From assembly GCA_964564415.1 (NCBI GenBank), contig CAZMAV010000003.1, positions 248,001 through 312,000 of the forward strand: 64,000 nucleotides of DNA, written 5' to 3'. Source of the stretch: JALEFZ01 sp964564415. Lineage in GTDB: Bacteria; Bacteroidota; Bacteroidia; J057. Below, piece after piece: positions 44,701 through 53,668 of this stretch (position 1 is its first letter; each line of letters opens with the position of its first letter). Under the pieces are notes generated by a model. The model was not told the DNA's origin. It worked only from the letters and a program-made list of their open reading frames with translations, and made no database searches. Made by a program: the position numbers and the translations under genes.

Positions 44701-45780
44701 ATGTCGCAAGTTCAATACGTACATACCGGATGTCCTCGCTGTGGCAATCGCATGACCTATGAGGGAGGGAAGAAAGCGCTCAAATGCGGCCGCTGCAAAT
44801 ATCGGAGAGAACTGGGCCGAAATACCGAAAAGGTGGAAAACCATCCCCTCACCTCCGGTATCAAATGGCAGGACTTCAGCAAGGGCCTTCAGCTCGATCT
44901 ATTTGCCTTTCAGTGCGGCTCTTGCAAGGCCATTATCACCCAGGTGGAGGAAAGTCCTCCTGCGAGTTGTCCTTTTTGCAAGGGAGAAGAATGGAAAGAA
45001 AGTGGGCAGATAGACAAAATTATGGAACCCTTTGGGATGATGCCCTTTGCCATTTCTAAGACATCTGCCCGAGAGAAGCTGAAAAAATGGCTCAATCCAA
45101 GAGCGAGATTTCCCTTTCCCTCTGCCAAGTGGTGGTATCCCAAGGGCATTTATGGGATCTTAGAAGAAGAAAACGTGAAGGGCCTCTACCTTCCTCTTTT
45201 CTACGCAGATGTCTTTTCCCGTTCCACCTGGACTGGAAAAGCGGGATTTCAGCACATGAAAGAGCAAAAGGGCAAGGTGGTCAAGTCAAGGGTCTACGAA
45301 CCGGTAGCAGGATATTATGAGAATTTTTTTCAGGATCAATTTCAAGCAGATACCAAAGGGATCGACAAACATTTTACAGATATTTTACCCTACGAAATCA
45401 AAAATGTAGTTTCTTTTAATTCTCAGCACCTGGCCCACTGGTCGGTGGAGGTTTACCCCAGCCAAGAAGGGGAAATCCTGAAAAAGATCGAAAAGCGGGT
45501 AGACAAGCGCATCGAGAGGGAAGCCAAAAAAAGATCCAAGGGTGAAGGGGTAAAGGACCTCAAGATCCAGTCCGAAAAATTCCTGATTACCCTCCGCCAT
45601 GTCCTGGTACCTGTGTGGATAGCCACCTATTACTACCAGGGAAATCGCTATCAGTTTTTGGTCAATGGACAGAGCGGAAAGGTAGCCGGAAACAAACCCC
45701 TTTCATTTATACGCATTGCCATGAGTATCGGTATTGCAGCTCTAATCATGATTGTCATTGCGGGCCTCATGTCGATATAA
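44701..45780 (+). CDS. Zinc-ribbon protein with C-terminal membrane anchor
   Basis: A 359-residue protein opening with a zinc ribbon (C11-x2-C14 and C29-x2-C32, KCGRCKYRREL). A second Cys4 ribbon follows (FQCGSCKAII ... SCPFCKG). The middle contains an Arg/Lys-rich region and a WWYPKGIYGILEEENVKGLYLPLFYADV segment. A long basic helix (EKRVDKRIEREAKKRSK) precedes a C-terminal membrane helix (IAMSIGIAALIMIVIAGLM). It is similar in layout to membrane-anchored zinc-ribbon proteins of unknown function found in many bacteria. It starts 4 nt after the DUF1572 gene. Confidence 0.7.
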   Translation: MSQVQYVHTGCPRCGNRMTYEGGKKALKCGRCKYRRELGRNTEKVENHPLTSGIKWQDFSKGLQLDLFAFQCGSCKAIITQVEESPPASCPFCKGEEWKESGQIDKIMEPFGMMPFAISKTSAREKLKKWLNPRARFPFPSAKWWYPKGIYGILEEENVKGLYLPLFYADVFSRSTWTGKAGFQHMKEQKGKVVKSRVYEPVAGYYENFFQDQFQADTKGIDKHFTDILPYEIKNVVSFNSQHLAHWSVEVYPSQEGEILKKIEKRVDKRIEREAKKRSKGEGVKDLKIQSEKFLITLRHVLVPVWIATYYYQGNRYQFLVNGQSGKVAGNKPLSFIRIAMSIGIAALIMIVIAGLMSI

Positions 45781-45785
45781 AAAAA

Positions 45786-45816
45786 CCCGGGCGAAAAACC
45801 ATCACTTCAGCCCGGG
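45786..45816 (-). terminator. GC-rich hairpin with T run on the minus strand
   Basis: cccgggc (45786-45792) and gcccggg (45810-45816) frame a 17-nt loop just after the zinc-ribbon gene stop. The A run (aaaaaa) before the left arm becomes a T run only on the minus strand. As an intrinsic terminator it would therefore act on leftward transcripts, for which no intact gene exists here. Confidence 0.5.
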
Positions 45817-45829
45817 AGAAATTAACGAT

Positions 45830-46192
45830 ATGGAGTTGGTCTGGGGATTTCCTCAAATTATGGACAGGGGTCTAGGTTTGTATCTACCAGGACACCTCCG
45901 GAGACCCTTGTATGGATGGCACAGTCTTTCACTTCCTGTCCGGAGAAAGCAGCTAGGAAATAATGAAAGTGTCTTATTTGGGGTCAATGAAGAATCGGAG
46001 GGAACTCAGCGAATTCTAGATTTTATCTCATTATTAGCAGACCTTCAAAAAGAAGAAAATACATACGTAATCGACGAATTGGATAGAAGCCTCCATCCAT
46101 TGTTGACAAGACAAAGAATTGTGGTTGTTACTTCATTTGGAATCTTCAAGCAATTGGGATTCAGAACAGATTCGAAAATGCTACGAAAATAG
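45830..46192 (+). pseudogene. AAA-family ATPase fragment
   Basis: An ATG at 45830 opens about 120 codons whose middle is clearly from an AAA_21-type (ABC/SMC-like) ATPase. SEGTQRILDFISLLADL is followed by the Walker B/D-loop region TYVIDELDRSLHPLLTR. There is no Walker A, no lid domain and no proper N-terminus. After LLTRQ the sequence no longer resembles the family and soon stops. Such ATPases are common in abortive-infection or restriction-type loci. It is judged a remnant. Confidence 0.55.
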
Positions 46193-46787
46193 GCCTGTAA
46201 ATAAGTCAAAAACTTATCTCGAAAAGAGAATAATGAAACACACCAGAGGATACAACAAGGCCAATCCCCGCTTCTATGATTATTATCCCCAAGTTCCTTA
46301 TGCTACAGGCAGAGCAAGAGAATTGGATAAACAGCCTGAGGACAGGTGGCCCAATTACCTTGGAACCAGGGTTTATCTCTTGGTCGAAAAAATTGTTTCG
46401 CTTAGCACCTGGTCATGCTGCCAAGATTAATATGAAGTAAAATTGACCGGAGTAAGGCTCAGTTATCGTGGCCCGTCTTCACTTCCGCCAAAAGGCCCCG
46501 AAAATCTTGAGATCTCCGGGGCAAGGTTTACATGGCTAAAAAAACGGGGGAAAAAGGTAGGTAAAAGGGTGTTTTGTAGGTTGTGGAAAAGAACTGCTTG
46601 GGTTGTGGTGTTTGTTTGTTGTATGGTAATATTTACGCTTCTGTAGTCTCCGGGTTCAAGGATAATGTATAAGTGTGATGAACTGACAGGCAAGCGAGAC
46701 ATATGACTGATCATCTGAAGCAGCCTTGGGAGATTGGCAGAAAAAGTAGAACTTCCCCCCGTTTGATCTATCCAAAAATAAAGATTC
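46193..46787. other. About 600 bp without a recognisable gene
   Basis: Between the AAA fragment and the Nudix gene, short frames exist on both strands. One is a plus-strand frame from 46119 to 46430 containing RGYNKANPRFYDYYPQVPYATG. None resembles a known protein or has a convincing start. The stretch is probably decayed coding DNA joined to the AAA remnant. Confidence 0.5.
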
Positions 46788-47450
46788 ATGCAGGACGCCC
46801 TGATCCAATCCCCAAAATTCAAACTCTGGAAGAAGCACCTCGATGAGAATGGCCTTGAAGTTCACGGCATCGAAGAAGTCTACTCTCGCATCTGGAGAAA
46901 AGGAGAAGTACTCTTTTCGCTGGTCATGCTCGATGCTTCGGCACCAGAAGGCAAAAAAATCCCACCCATTTGCTTCCTAAAAGGCCAGGTCTCCTGCGTC
47001 ATGGTGGTCCTGATTGATAAGGAAACTGGGGAGCGCTTCAACCTCCTTGTCAAGCAGCGAAGGATTTGTCATGGTGGTTTTGTCTACGAACAGGTGGCTG
47101 GACTGGTAGACGACGGAGAGACTCCCCACGAGGTGGCCGTCAGGGAGGTAGAAGAAGAAACCGGGATCAAGGTAAGCCCCGGGCAGGTCATCCAACTCAA
47201 TGAAGAGCCCTATTATCCCTCCACAGGAACCTCAGACGAAGCCATGTTTTACTTCTACTGTGAACTGACCATGTCTCGGGAGGAAATATTCTCCTATGAT
47301 GCCAACCATACAGGTGTAGAGTCGGAACACGAGCAGATCGTAACCCATGTAGCTACCCTTGGAGAGGCTTTTGACCTGATTAAAAACCCCAACGGAGTCC
47401 TCAATATGGTCTTTTATCAGCGGGCCAAGGGGGAATACAGCATAGGATAA
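46788..47450 (+). CDS. Nudix hydrolase (sugar-nucleotide pyrophosphatase like)
   Basis: A 220-residue enzyme. The Nudix box GLVDDGETPHEVAVREVEEETGI fits Gx5Ex7REUxEExGU exactly, at about residues 106-128. An N-terminal beta domain (SRIWRKGEVLFSLVMLDAS) and the PYYPSTGTSDEAMFYFYCEL segment resemble ADP-sugar/UDP-sugar pyrophosphatases such as plant NUDX14 and human NUDT14. It hydrolyses nucleoside diphosphate derivatives with Mg2+. The GH13 glucosidase gene begins 53 nt later, consistent with sugar metabolism. Confidence 0.9.
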   Translation: MQDALIQSPKFKLWKKHLDENGLEVHGIEEVYSRIWRKGEVLFSLVMLDASAPEGKKIPPICFLKGQVSCVMVVLIDKETGERFNLLVKQRRICHGGFVYEQVAGLVDDGETPHEVAVREVEEETGIKVSPGQVIQLNEEPYYPSTGTSDEAMFYFYCELTMSREEIFSYDANHTGVESEHEQIVTHVATLGEAFDLIKNPNGVLNMVFYQRAKGEYSIG

Positions 47451-47503
47451 TAGACTATCTACGATTTTGCTTATTTTTCACGTAAATCGATAAATAAAGG
47501 ACT

Positions 47504-49174
47504 ATGCACAAGACCTGGTGGAAGGAAACCTTCGTGTACCAAATCTATCCTCGCTCCTTCAAAGACTCAAGTGGAAATGGCGTGGGGGACCTCCCTGGAA
47601 TTACCCAAAACCTGGATTACCTCAAAGATCTGGGGGTAGAAACCCTCTGGTTGAGCCCCATTTTTAAATCTCCCAATGACGACAACGGCTACGATGTCTC
47701 CGACTACTGCGACATCATGGATGAGTTTGGGACCATGGAGGACTTTGACGAGATGCTCGCCGAAATGAAAAAGCGAGACATGAAACTGATCCTGGACCTC
47801 GTTGCCAATCACTCCTCTGATGAGCATCCCTGGTTTACAGAAGCGCGAAAGTCCAGGGACAATCCCTACCGAGATTATTATATCTGGAGGGAGGCCAATC
47901 CCGATGAGAGCCTTCCTAACAACTGGCTTTCGATCTTTGGAGGGCCTGCCTGGGAGTACAATGAAGCTACGGAGGACTACTACCTTCACCTTTTTACCAG
48001 AAAACAGCCAGACCTTAATTGGGAAAACCCCAACCTGCGTCAGGAAGTCTACGAGATCATGCGATTTTGGCTGGACAAGGGAATTGATGGCTTTCGGATG
48101 GATGTGATCCCCTTCATTTCCAAGCGTCCCGGCCTACCTGATGTGCCCTACAGCTCGGAAGAAGCTCCTATGATTACCCAGACCAACTGGTATGCCAATG
48201 GCCCAAGGCTACATGAGTTTCTCCAGGAAATGCACCAGGAAGTCCTGAAACACTACGATTGCATGTCGGTGGGAGAAGGCATCGGCGTATGGCCCGAGGA
48301 TGGAAAGCTATACGTGGACCCGGATCGCAAAGAATTGGACATGGTCTATTATTTTGATCACATGTTTTTGGATCGGGACTTTGAAGAGGGGGGACTTAAG
48401 GAAATGGACTGGGTAGGATTCAAAAAGATCATTCGGGACTGGGACCAGACCATCCCCGAAGGCAAAGGCTGGAACACCTTCTATCTCGGTAACCATGACC
48501 AGCCCCGCTCGGTGTCCCGCTTTGCCAATGACAAGGAGCATCGCCGGGAATCCGCAAAAATGCTAGCTACCCTTCTCTTTACCCTCAGGCTGACTCCTTA
48601 CATGTACCAGGGAGAGGAGTTGGGCATGACCAATACCCCCTTCTACAGCCCCGAAGAATTCAAGGACGTAGACATCGTCAATCAGTATAAGGCTCACTTG
48701 GAAAAGGGAGGCTCCAAAGCGGATTTTATGCGTCAGGCCAATGAAATAAGCAGAGACCACGCCCGGACTCCCTTTCACTGGAGTGAAGAGATGCACGGGG
48801 GGTTTACCCGAGGCAAACCCTGGATCAAGGTCAACCCCAATCACCAGGAAATCAATGCCCGCAGAGCTCGCGAAGAAATGGACTCTGTCTATCATTATTA
48901 CAAAAGTATCATTGCCTTGCGAAAGGCCCATCAGGGATTGATATATGGAGCCTTCGAGGCTCTCAGCCCTGAGCATCCTCATGTATTTGCCTACACCCGA
49001 AAATTGGAAGATGAAAATATCTACCTCGTAGTGCTCAACCTGACGGGAAAGAAAGTCAATTTCCCCTGGCCCCTTCCTCTGGCTACTCCCCGACAGGTCC
49101 TCATATCCAACTACGATGGGAAAGAATATCAAGAAGAACTCCGGCCCTACCAGGCATGGGTGTTCGAATTATGA
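47504..49174 (+). CDS. GH13 alpha-glucosidase / oligo-1,6-glucosidase
   Basis: A 556-residue glycoside hydrolase. The family-13 regions are DLVANHSSDEHPWF (region I), GFRMDVIPF with nucleophile D200, SVGEG with acid/base E258, and YLGNHDQPRSVSRF with transition-state stabiliser D332. The N-terminus WWKETFVYQIYPRSFKDS and length place it in the oligo-1,6-glucosidase/alpha-glucosidase subfamilies (GH13_17/23/31-like). It has no signal peptide, so it acts on imported malto- or isomalto-oligosaccharides in the cytoplasm. An intrinsic terminator follows at 49190. Confidence 0.95.
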   Translation: MHKTWWKETFVYQIYPRSFKDSSGNGVGDLPGITQNLDYLKDLGVETLWLSPIFKSPNDDNGYDVSDYCDIMDEFGTMEDFDEMLAEMKKRDMKLILDLVANHSSDEHPWFTEARKSRDNPYRDYYIWREANPDESLPNNWLSIFGGPAWEYNEATEDYYLHLFTRKQPDLNWENPNLRQEVYEIMRFWLDKGIDGFRMDVIPFISKRPGLPDVPYSSEEAPMITQTNWYANGPRLHEFLQEMHQEVLKHYDCMSVGEGIGVWPEDGKLYVDPDRKELDMVYYFDHMFLDRDFEEGGLKEMDWVGFKKIIRDWDQTIPEGKGWNTFYLGNHDQPRSVSRFANDKEHRRESAKMLATLLFTLRLTPYMYQGEELGMTNTPFYSPEEFKDVDIVNQYKAHLEKGGSKADFMRQANEISRDHARTPFHWSEEMHGGFTRGKPWIKVNPNHQEINARRAREEMDSVYHYYKSIIALRKAHQGLIYGAFEALSPEHPHVFAYTRKLEDENIYLVVLNLTGKKVNFPWPLPLATPRQVLISNYDGKEYQEELRPYQAWVFEL

Positions 49175-49189
49175 ATCAACAAAAAAGCG

Positions 49190-49223
49190 AAAAATCCTCA
49201 TAAGAAATTGTGGGGATTTTTTT
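49190..49223 (+). terminator. Intrinsic terminator after the GH13 gene
   Basis: aaaaatcc (49190-49197) pairs with ggattttt (49214-49221), extended by G-U pairs, and ends in a T run, 16 nt after the GH13 stop. Confidence 0.7.
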
Positions 49224-49260
49224 ATATTGGTAAGGATTAACACACCAAACCAAATGCGTC

Positions 49261-49926
49261 ATGAAAAATCTCACTTTGTTTCTTTTGCTGGTTTTTGGCA
49301 TTAGCCTCCTTTTCGCTCAAGATAGTAGTTTGGGCTTGAACCAGGGAGACTTGTTTCTAGGCCTGAGTCCCTGTTTCGGATGGACTACCTCTGGCAGTCC
49401 TGACAATGATCGCAGAAACAATGATCTCAACATCGGATTGAGTTTTTCTGCTGATTACTTCTTGAGTGATCAGGTATCCGTAGGAGCCGGTATCGGGGTA
49501 AGGAGAGAGAGGAGTAGTGTCAGGGATGGAAACTTCGAATCTTTCGTTACTGCAAATGAGTTTCTGTTTGAAATTGTTGCGAATTACTTCTGGTCAAAAT
49601 GTCTCTGTGCAGGCCAGGATGAGGTGAATCCCAGAATTAGACCCTTTGTAGGGTTCAATACCCATTTTGGGAGGGGAAATATAGTTAACGAAGGGAGTTC
49701 ATTCGAAAGCAGAGAAAGGCGTGGAGGATTGGGAGCTTCCGCCTCGGCAGGTGTCCTAATTAACCTCAGCGGCAATGATTACGTCAGTTTTCAAGGGAAA
49801 TTATTAAGTGTTGAAAGAACACGTTTTACAGACCCGGACACGGGCAACAACACCAGGATCAACGATTCCTTTGGCACCTTCTTCAACAAAAACCTATGGA
49901 GCGTAAATTTCATTCGCAAATTTTGA
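49261..49926 (+). CDS. Outer-membrane beta-barrel protein
   Basis: A 221-residue protein with a signal peptide (MKNLTLFLLLVFGISLLFAQ) and alternating hydrophobic strands typical of the small OMP_b-brl porin-like families, for example SADYFLSDQVSVGAGIGVRRE and IRPFVGFNTHFGRGN. It ends in an aromatic-type strand (NLWSVNFIRKF) with the terminal Phe that BAM recognises. A strand pair carries CLCAG cysteines. No specific function is assigned. It is followed after 65 nt by a small lipoprotein gene on the same strand. Confidence 0.75.
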   Translation: MKNLTLFLLLVFGISLLFAQDSSLGLNQGDLFLGLSPCFGWTTSGSPDNDRRNNDLNIGLSFSADYFLSDQVSVGAGIGVRRERSSVRDGNFESFVTANEFLFEIVANYFWSKCLCAGQDEVNPRIRPFVGFNTHFGRGNIVNEGSSFESRERRGGLGASASAGVLINLSGNDYVSFQGKLLSVERTRFTDPDTGNNTRINDSFGTFFNKNLWSVNFIRKF

Positions 49927-49991
49927 CGATTTTAGGATTTTTTCCAGCGTTTTGCTTCCCGTTTTTGTCTTAGGGAGTAAAACAAAACGCG

Positions 49992-50396
49992 ATGAAATTT
50001 TATCATATTTTGCTATTGCTTCCCATTTTTTCCCTGGGCTGTAGGCAAGAAATGCTTCCCGTTGAGGGAGCCGAGGAGCTGCTGGGAGACTGGGAACTCA
50101 TCGAGGTACTCTATGACCCAGGTAATGGAAGTGGGGTTTTTACACCTGTAGACAGTGACGCCAGGATTAGCTTTTTTGCTGATGGAAGCTTTGTATCCAA
50201 CCACGACCTTTGTACCCTGAGTACCATTGGAGACGAAAACCAAAAGGGAGTATTTTCTCCCATGGATATGACCCTGACTCCTGAGGGCTGCAATTTCGGG
50301 CAAAGAGACCTTAGCTATCAGGTCGGTGGAGATACCCTCGTTTTGAGCTTCCCCTGCATAGAGCCATGTCTACAGAAATACCTTCGAACAGATTAA
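49992..50396 (+). CDS. Small lipoprotein, lipocalin-like
   Basis: A 134-residue lipoprotein whose signal ends in the lipobox SLGC (LLLPIFSLGCRQ). The mature part fits the lipocalin-like pattern: LLGDWELIEVLYD, then beta strands with ISFFADGSFVSN and SYQVGGDTLVLSF. Four Cys residues near C-74, C-97 and CIEPC could form disulfides. It is probably held on the outer membrane; the ligand is unknown. A strong terminator follows. Confidence 0.7.
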   Translation: MKFYHILLLLPIFSLGCRQEMLPVEGAEELLGDWELIEVLYDPGNGSGVFTPVDSDARISFFADGSFVSNHDLCTLSTIGDENQKGVFSPMDMTLTPEGCNFGQRDLSYQVGGDTLVLSFPCIEPCLQKYLRTD

Positions 50397-50425
50397 AATT
50401 ACAGGAAAAACTAATAGTGGTTTTG

Positions 50426-50460
50426 AAAAAAGGCTTCCAAATTCATGGGAAGCCTTTTTT
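50426..50460 (+). terminator. Intrinsic terminator after the small lipoprotein gene
   Basis: aaaaaaggcttcc (50426-50438) and ggaagcctttttt (50448-50460) form a perfect 13-bp stem with a 9-nt loop and a T run. The symmetry would let it work on both strands. Confidence 0.9.
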
Positions 50461-50579
50461 CTTAAATATTTTTACTAATTTTTGAAATATATAATATTTT
50501 GTATGAAAATTTGTTCTTTTTTAGAAGAAGAAGTTTCCTATCGGGCTTCGATTATATTCTATAAAACACCCTCCCAATT

Positions 50580-51332
50580 ATGAAGTTCCCTCAAATTTTT
50601 TTGACAGTCCTTATGGAACTTATGCTATTTCCTTTGGTGGGAATGGCCCAGGAAATGGAAATGACCACGGAGAATCCTGAAGCTGCCAAAGAGTTACGGA
50701 TGGCTCTTAATCTCATGGGGCACGACATGCCAACGTTTGGTCAACATAATCAGAATGCCTACAAGCTCGACCCCAACATGCCCATGGCGATGATGTTTAT
50801 GACGGCAAACGCTCCAAGCGAGGAAGCAGCCAAGCCCATGATCGACAAGATTAAGGCATACAAAGGAGAGCTCAATGATGGCGAAAAAGTATTTGCCGAG
50901 ATGGTTGCTTATGTGGGCGATACTACCTACAAAGCTTCTAAGACAGCTTCCAAGCTTTCAAAGCTCTACCCTAAGGATGCCGGCCTCTATGTATTTAACG
51001 GATTTATCCTGATGGGTGAAGACGAATGGGAAAAAGCCATTTCACATTTTGACAAGGCTGTTGCCATAAACCAACACCCAGGAGCCTTGAACATGAGAGG
51101 CTATGCCTTCATGAATTTGGGTAAAATGGACAAAGCCAAGGCCTCCTTTGAAGCTTATCAAAAAGCTCAGCCCGACCATCCCAATCCCCATGATTCCATG
51201 GGAGACCTGATGATGGCCATAGAAGATTACGAAGGTGCAGCAAAATCATTTGACAAGGCTGCTAGCCTGAGCCCTGAAAATTCTGTTTCAGCAGAAAAGG
51301 CAAAGAAGGCCCGTGAAATGATGGACAAGTAG
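50580..51332 (+). CDS. Exported TPR-repeat protein
   Basis: A 250-residue protein with a signal peptide (MKFPQIFLTVLMELMLFPLVGMAQ). It is followed by a helical N-domain rich in Met (MPMAMMFMTAN) and then three to four TPR units, clearest at AISHFDKAVAINQHPGALNMRGYAFMNLGKMDKAKASFEAYQ (two units) and the one after it. The final helix is Lys/Ala-rich. It is likely a periplasmic protein-interaction module; nothing in the sequence shows a specific task. A hairpin terminator follows. Confidence 0.75.
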   Translation: MKFPQIFLTVLMELMLFPLVGMAQEMEMTTENPEAAKELRMALNLMGHDMPTFGQHNQNAYKLDPNMPMAMMFMTANAPSEEAAKPMIDKIKAYKGELNDGEKVFAEMVAYVGDTTYKASKTASKLSKLYPKDAGLYVFNGFILMGEDEWEKAISHFDKAVAINQHPGALNMRGYAFMNLGKMDKAKASFEAYQKAQPDHPNPHDSMGDLMMAIEDYEGAAKSFDKAASLSPENSVSAEKAKKAREMMDK

Positions 51333-51366
51333 GTTTCCTGAAGGCAAAAGGCATTTGAGGATATGT

Positions 51367-51409
51367 AATACCTTACTGCATCAATTGTGGTAAGGTATTG
51401 CTACTTTTT
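51367..51409 (+). terminator. Intrinsic terminator after the TPR gene
   Basis: aataccttac and gtaaggtatt form a perfect 10-bp stem (13-nt loop) followed by gctacttttt. The remaining 51410-51726 sequence, up to the convergent prohibitin-like gene, shows no gene. Confidence 0.7.
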
Positions 51410-51726
51410 GGACTCCTACATTAAGCCAGAGGGCATATGCTGGCTGTCTCTGGTATCCTTCTTATCTTGGGAAAAGTAATTCTCAATCACCCCAAACAAG
51501 CTTTTTGAAGGGCGATGAAGAGATTATTCCTTCTTTTATTAACTTTTTTCAAAATAATCACCCCGCCTCCCTAACCAATTCAAAAATCGTTGCCGTCGTA
51601 AGAGCGAAACCATGACCTGCAGGTGATTGGCTCTTTTACAACAAACATGATCTAAAAGATACAAATAACTTTGAAGCATGGGCCTGCCTAGGCAGACCCT
51701 TTGTGTGCTCCCTTCAATAGGTTTCC

Positions 51727-52626
51727 TTATTTCCTGTCATCCAGGAGTTCGGCGGGAAGGCCGAGGAAGGGGGTTTCAGAACCGGTAATCAAGATTTTGC
51801 TGTTGGGAGAGGTCGCCAACTTCAGGAAGGATTCGATGGCCCGGTATTGGAGAACCTCATCTGACAGAGACTTGTTGATCTTGTCATTGGCCTCCGCCTG
51901 GGCTGAAGCCTCAGTCTTGAGGGCGTTGGCACGACCTTCAGCCTCTAGCTCCAGCACCCGCTTTTCAGCTTCGGCTGAGATAATCTGCGAACTTTTTTCA
52001 CCCTCAGCCTGTATGACCCGTCGCTCAGCATCGGCCTGCTCGCGCTGCTTGACAAAAACCATGCGCTGGGCTTCCTGCTCCGCTTCCAACTTCTCCTCAA
52101 TCGCCCGGGTAAGCCCGGCGGGTAGCTGGATGCTCTTCATCAGTACATTGTCGATGATGATGCCTTTCTTTTCCAAAATTTCGTTCATTCGAACGGCAAT
52201 TTCATTTTCTATTACCGCACGGGCACCTGAGTGCATGTCCTTCGCCATAAACCTGGCAGCCACGTCAGCCACAGCCGAACGGAAAACCGGAAGGATGAGC
52301 TCCCTTTCATAGCCCAGACCTACTTTGTAGACCAGTTTGGGGGCCATTTCGGGAATAACATGGTAGAGAATAGAAATCTGCGATTCAATGGTCAGCCCTT
52401 CTTTAGAAGGCAAAGGCAGCTGCACCTCAAGGTTGACGGTACGGGTAGGAACCCGGATCACAATAGTGGTGAAGGGATTGATACCTTTAATTCCTTCTGT
52501 AAGGGGGGCTTCTTGTACTTTTCCAAATCTTCGCTTGACGCCCACCTCTCCCTGACGAATGATGACGCAGGAGGTGAGAAACACTGCCGCTAAACCGACG
52601 ATAGTAAGCCTAAAAATTGTTCTCAT
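51727..52626 (-). CDS. Prohibitin-like SPFH-domain lipoprotein
   Basis: A 299-residue member of the SPFH/prohibitin family. The N-terminus RLTIVGLAAVFLTSCVIIRQGEVGVKRRFG combines a lipobox (LTSC) with the start of the SPFH domain, so the protein is anchored by lipid or by a single helix. The SPFH domain runs to about residue 180 (TIESQISILYHVIPEMAP, FRSAVADVAARFMAKD). A long Ala/Glu coiled coil (about 180-255) follows, and a C-terminal segment ITGSETPFLGLP. Family members assemble rings or membrane microdomains and may regulate proteases. It is transcribed alone. Confidence 0.88.
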   Translation of the reverse strand: MRTIFRLTIVGLAAVFLTSCVIIRQGEVGVKRRFGKVQEAPLTEGIKGINPFTTIVIRVPTRTVNLEVQLPLPSKEGLTIESQISILYHVIPEMAPKLVYKVGLGYERELILPVFRSAVADVAARFMAKDMHSGARAVIENEIAVRMNEILEKKGIIIDNVLMKSIQLPAGLTRAIEEKLEAEQEAQRMVFVKQREQADAERRVIQAEGEKSSQIISAEAEKRVLELEAEGRANALKTEASAQAEANDKINKSLSDEVLQYRAIESFLKLATSPNSKILITGSETPFLGLPAELLDDRK

Positions 52627-52970
52627 AGCATTGATTTATATAATGATTGGGAATTTGTTGTATTACCAATGATACGCCAACAGGGAGGCTAGAGATGGTC
52701 GACCGGCTAAGATTACCCACACGCATGATAAGTCAACCCACACATCCCTATTGGATTTAACAATTTTTTTAATGTAAAGATTCAACTCTTCCTTGAATCT
52801 TCTGTATATATGAATTTTTGTTCATGCGTTGGGGCCAAGGTTGCCGTTCAATATAGCCGGGTAGAAACAGGATGTTTTGACTAGATTTTTTGAGGAAGAG
52901 AAATACCTGGGAATTACCGGGCCGAAAAAAAAATTGAGGAACATATTACATTTACTCAAGATATAAGTTC
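52627..52970. other. Divergent intergenic region without a gene
   Basis: This 344-bp region lies between the divergent prohibitin-like and HAD genes and must hold both promoters. It is AT-rich near both starts. No convincing TTTG/TAnnTTTG pair, palindrome or RNA gene was identified. Confidence 0.5.
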
Positions 52971-53630
52971 ATGGCAAAGGCCTTGTTTTTCGACGTCAAT
53001 GAAACCCTGCTCGACCTGCAGCCCCTGGAAGAAAGTGTCAGTGAAGCCCTTGGAGGTCGAAGGGAACTCCTGCCCTTGTGGTTTCGCATGATGCTGCATT
53101 ATTCACTGGTAGCCACAGTAGGAGAGGAATATCGAGATTTTGGAGAAATTGGTGCGGCGGTGCTGATCATGCTGGCCCGCAGAGAAGGGACAGAAATAGA
53201 TCCTGATCAGGCAAGGAGGGCCTTGCTACCCCTGCGAAGCCTGCCTCCCCATCCGGATGTAGCTCCAGGTTTACAAGCCTTGAAAAAGAAGGGCTATCGC
53301 CTGTATACCCTCACAAATTCTTCTAAAGACGGAGTTCGCAGCCAGATGGAGCATGCAGGCCTAAGTTCTTTCTTCGATGAAATTCTTTCTGTAGAGGCTG
53401 TACAGATCTTTAAGCCTCATGTGCATGTATATAAATGGGCAGTAAGAAGAATCGGGCTTCAACCCATGGAAGCCATGATGGTGGCCGCCCACGGTTGGGA
53501 CGTGGCTGGAGCTGCCTGGGCAGGAATGCAAACAGCCTTTGTCAGCAGGCCGGGACAGCAAATTTATCCCCTGGCAGAGGCTCCTGATATAGTGGTAAAA
53601 GACATCCTACACCTTTCAGAACGACTTTGA
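52971..53630 (+). CDS. Haloacid dehalogenase type II family hydrolase
   Basis: A 219-residue protein of the L-2-haloacid dehalogenase (type II) branch of the HAD superfamily. The nucleophile is D8 in FFDVNETLLD, motif II is TLTNSS, motif III is the Lys in FKPHVHVYKWA, and the signature AAHGWDVAGAAWAGMQTAFVSRPG follows. These residues support dehalogenation of 2-haloalkanoates or a phosphatase-like reaction. It is cytoplasmic and transcribed alone. It is distinct from the HAD protein at 1397. Confidence 0.9.
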   Translation: MAKALFFDVNETLLDLQPLEESVSEALGGRRELLPLWFRMMLHYSLVATVGEEYRDFGEIGAAVLIMLARREGTEIDPDQARRALLPLRSLPPHPDVAPGLQALKKKGYRLYTLTNSSKDGVRSQMEHAGLSSFFDEILSVEAVQIFKPHVHVYKWAVRRIGLQPMEAMMVAAHGWDVAGAAWAGMQTAFVSRPGQQIYPLAEAPDIVVKDILHLSERL

Positions 53631-53668
53631 AAAGTTTAGAATATTCTTCTAACAAAGGAGAATCCTTA

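Noticed and set aside
46443..46646. Short basic plus-strand ORF in the 46-kb gap
   Set aside because: It is rich in Val/Cys/Lys with no family, no start context and lies in apparently decayed DNA.
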